From Mucilaginibacter sp. (GTDB lineage: Bacteria > Bacteroidota > Bacteroidia > Sphingobacteriales > Sphingobacteriaceae), in contig JACMRC010000308.1 in NCBI GenBank assembly GCA_014376655.1, forward strand, positions 1 to 5,050: a stretch of DNA of 5,050 bases, given 5' to 3'. Numbering within the stretch: position 1 is the stretch's first letter; every line of letters starts with the position of its first letter. The translations under genes were made by a program, and so were the position numbers. Under the pieces are notes generated by a model. That model was not told the origin of the DNA, made no database searches, and saw nothing but the letters and a program-made list of their open reading frames with translations. This document shows positions 4,433 to 5,050 of this stretch, one piece after another.

Positions 4433-5050
4433 ATGGATTTCTCTGCTGAGCTTGTAAAATGGTATAACGAAAACAAGCGCGACCTGCCCTGGCGCCACAC
4501 CACTAATGCCTATATTATATGGCTGTCTGAAGTGATATTACAGCAAACCCGCGTTGAGCAGGGCCTGCCTTATTTTAACCGGTTTGTTGAAGCATACCCT
4601 ACCGTAAGTGATTTTGCCGCAGCCGATGAAGATGAGGTATTGCGGTTATGGCAGGGCCTGGGCTATTATTCGCGGGGACGCAATATGTTAAAGACTGCCC
4701 GTATTGTGCAGGATGAATATGGTGGCAAATTCCCGACTAAGTATGACGAACTGATAAAATTAACCGGAATTGGCGAGTACACAGCAGCCGCGATAGCATC
4801 GTTTGCTGCCAACGAGGCGCGGGCCGTGGTTGATGGTAACGTGTACCGGGTTATTGCCAGGTATTTCGGTATAAGTGAGCCTATTAATAGTACAACGGGT
4901 AAAAGGATATTCCAAACCACGGCAAACGAGTTGCTTAATAAGAAAAACCCGGCATTGCACAACCAGGCTATGATGGAGTTTGGGGCAATGTTGTGCAAAC
5001 CTAAAAATCCGGCTTGCGGGATCTGCCCGGTGCGGACGGGCTGTTATGCT
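4433..5050 (+). CDS. mutY: A/G-specific adenine DNA glycosylase MutY (N-terminal 206 residues, 3' end outside window)
   Basis: MutY removes adenine mispaired with 8-oxoguanine, starting base-excision repair. Seen: LPWR (18-21), catalytic Glu33 in WLSEVILQQTR, GLGYYSRGRN (75-84), the helix-hairpin-helix LTGIGEYTAAAIASFA (110-125), catalytic Asp134 in VVDGNVYRV, NQAMMEFGA (177-185) and the iron-sulfur ligands C188-X6-C195-X2-C198-X5-C204. Each matches E. coli MutY with a constant offset of 4, so no key residue is missing. The C-terminal MutT-like domain that recognises 8-oxoG would lie beyond the window edge. The ATG is the natural start for this alignment; there is no Shine-Dalgarno, and a -7 element lies just upstream. 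It diverges from the HU operon. Confidence 0.97.
   Translation, partial: MDFSAELVKWYNENKRDLPWRHTTNAYIIWLSEVILQQTRVEQGLPYFNRFVEAYPTVSDFAAADEDEVLRLWQGLGYYSRGRNMLKTARIVQDEYGGKFPTKYDELIKLTGIGEYTAAAIASFAANEARAVVDGNVYRVIARYFGISEPINSTTGKRIFQTTANELLNKKNPALHNQAMMEFGAMLCKPKNPACGICPVRTGCYA

Noticed and set aside
4666..4998. Minus-strand ORFs of 110 and 66 residues inside mutY
   Set aside because: Antisense to MutY, which has all catalytic and iron-sulfur residues in frame.

Overview
The window comes from a member of the Bacteroidota, most likely a Sphingobacteriaceae-type genome such as Mucilaginibacter or Pedobacter. This is inferred from three things: promoter elements of the Bacteroidota form TAnnTTTG, mostly weak or absent Shine-Dalgarno sites, and the gene set itself (a long RNase G, an HU protein with an RNISKN arm, and a tiny Lys/Arg-rich mS38/COX24-type ribosomal protein). 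No database search was possible, so the genus is a guess.

Layout. Positions 2-295 hold the 3' end of an unrecognised plus-strand gene, followed by a doubtful small ORF (264-476). On the minus strand, 454-1163 holds a two-gene module: an MNT-type minimal nucleotidyltransferase and a HEPN protein. The two overlap by 4 bp (ATGA), and the module has its own possible promoter and a possible operator. A strong hairpin terminator (1236-1271) separates this accessory module from the housekeeping operon upstream.

The housekeeping block is a minus-strand run: HU-family DNA-binding protein (3959-4255), a membrane-anchored TPR protein (3104-3949), a 29-residue mS38/bS22-like ribosomal protein (2994-3083) and RNase E/G (1307-2860). 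Gaps are 9, 20 and 133 bp. A good promoter for HU lies at 4306-4313. Diverging from HU on the plus strand is mutY (4433 to the window end, 206 codons visible), with its own -7 element only 6 nt before the ATG.

Function. The minus-strand run links nucleoid structure, a TPR scaffold at the membrane, a ribosomal small-subunit component and the RNase that matures rRNA and decays mRNA. mutY is base-excision repair of A:8-oxoG pairs. The MNT-HEPN pair is the only clearly accessory element. It is a known architecture (toxin-antitoxin-like), but its HEPN protein lacks the usual RX4-6H RNase motif, which makes its activity the main open question here. I found no mobile element, CRISPR array, tRNA or rRNA, and nothing I can defend as a wholly new system.
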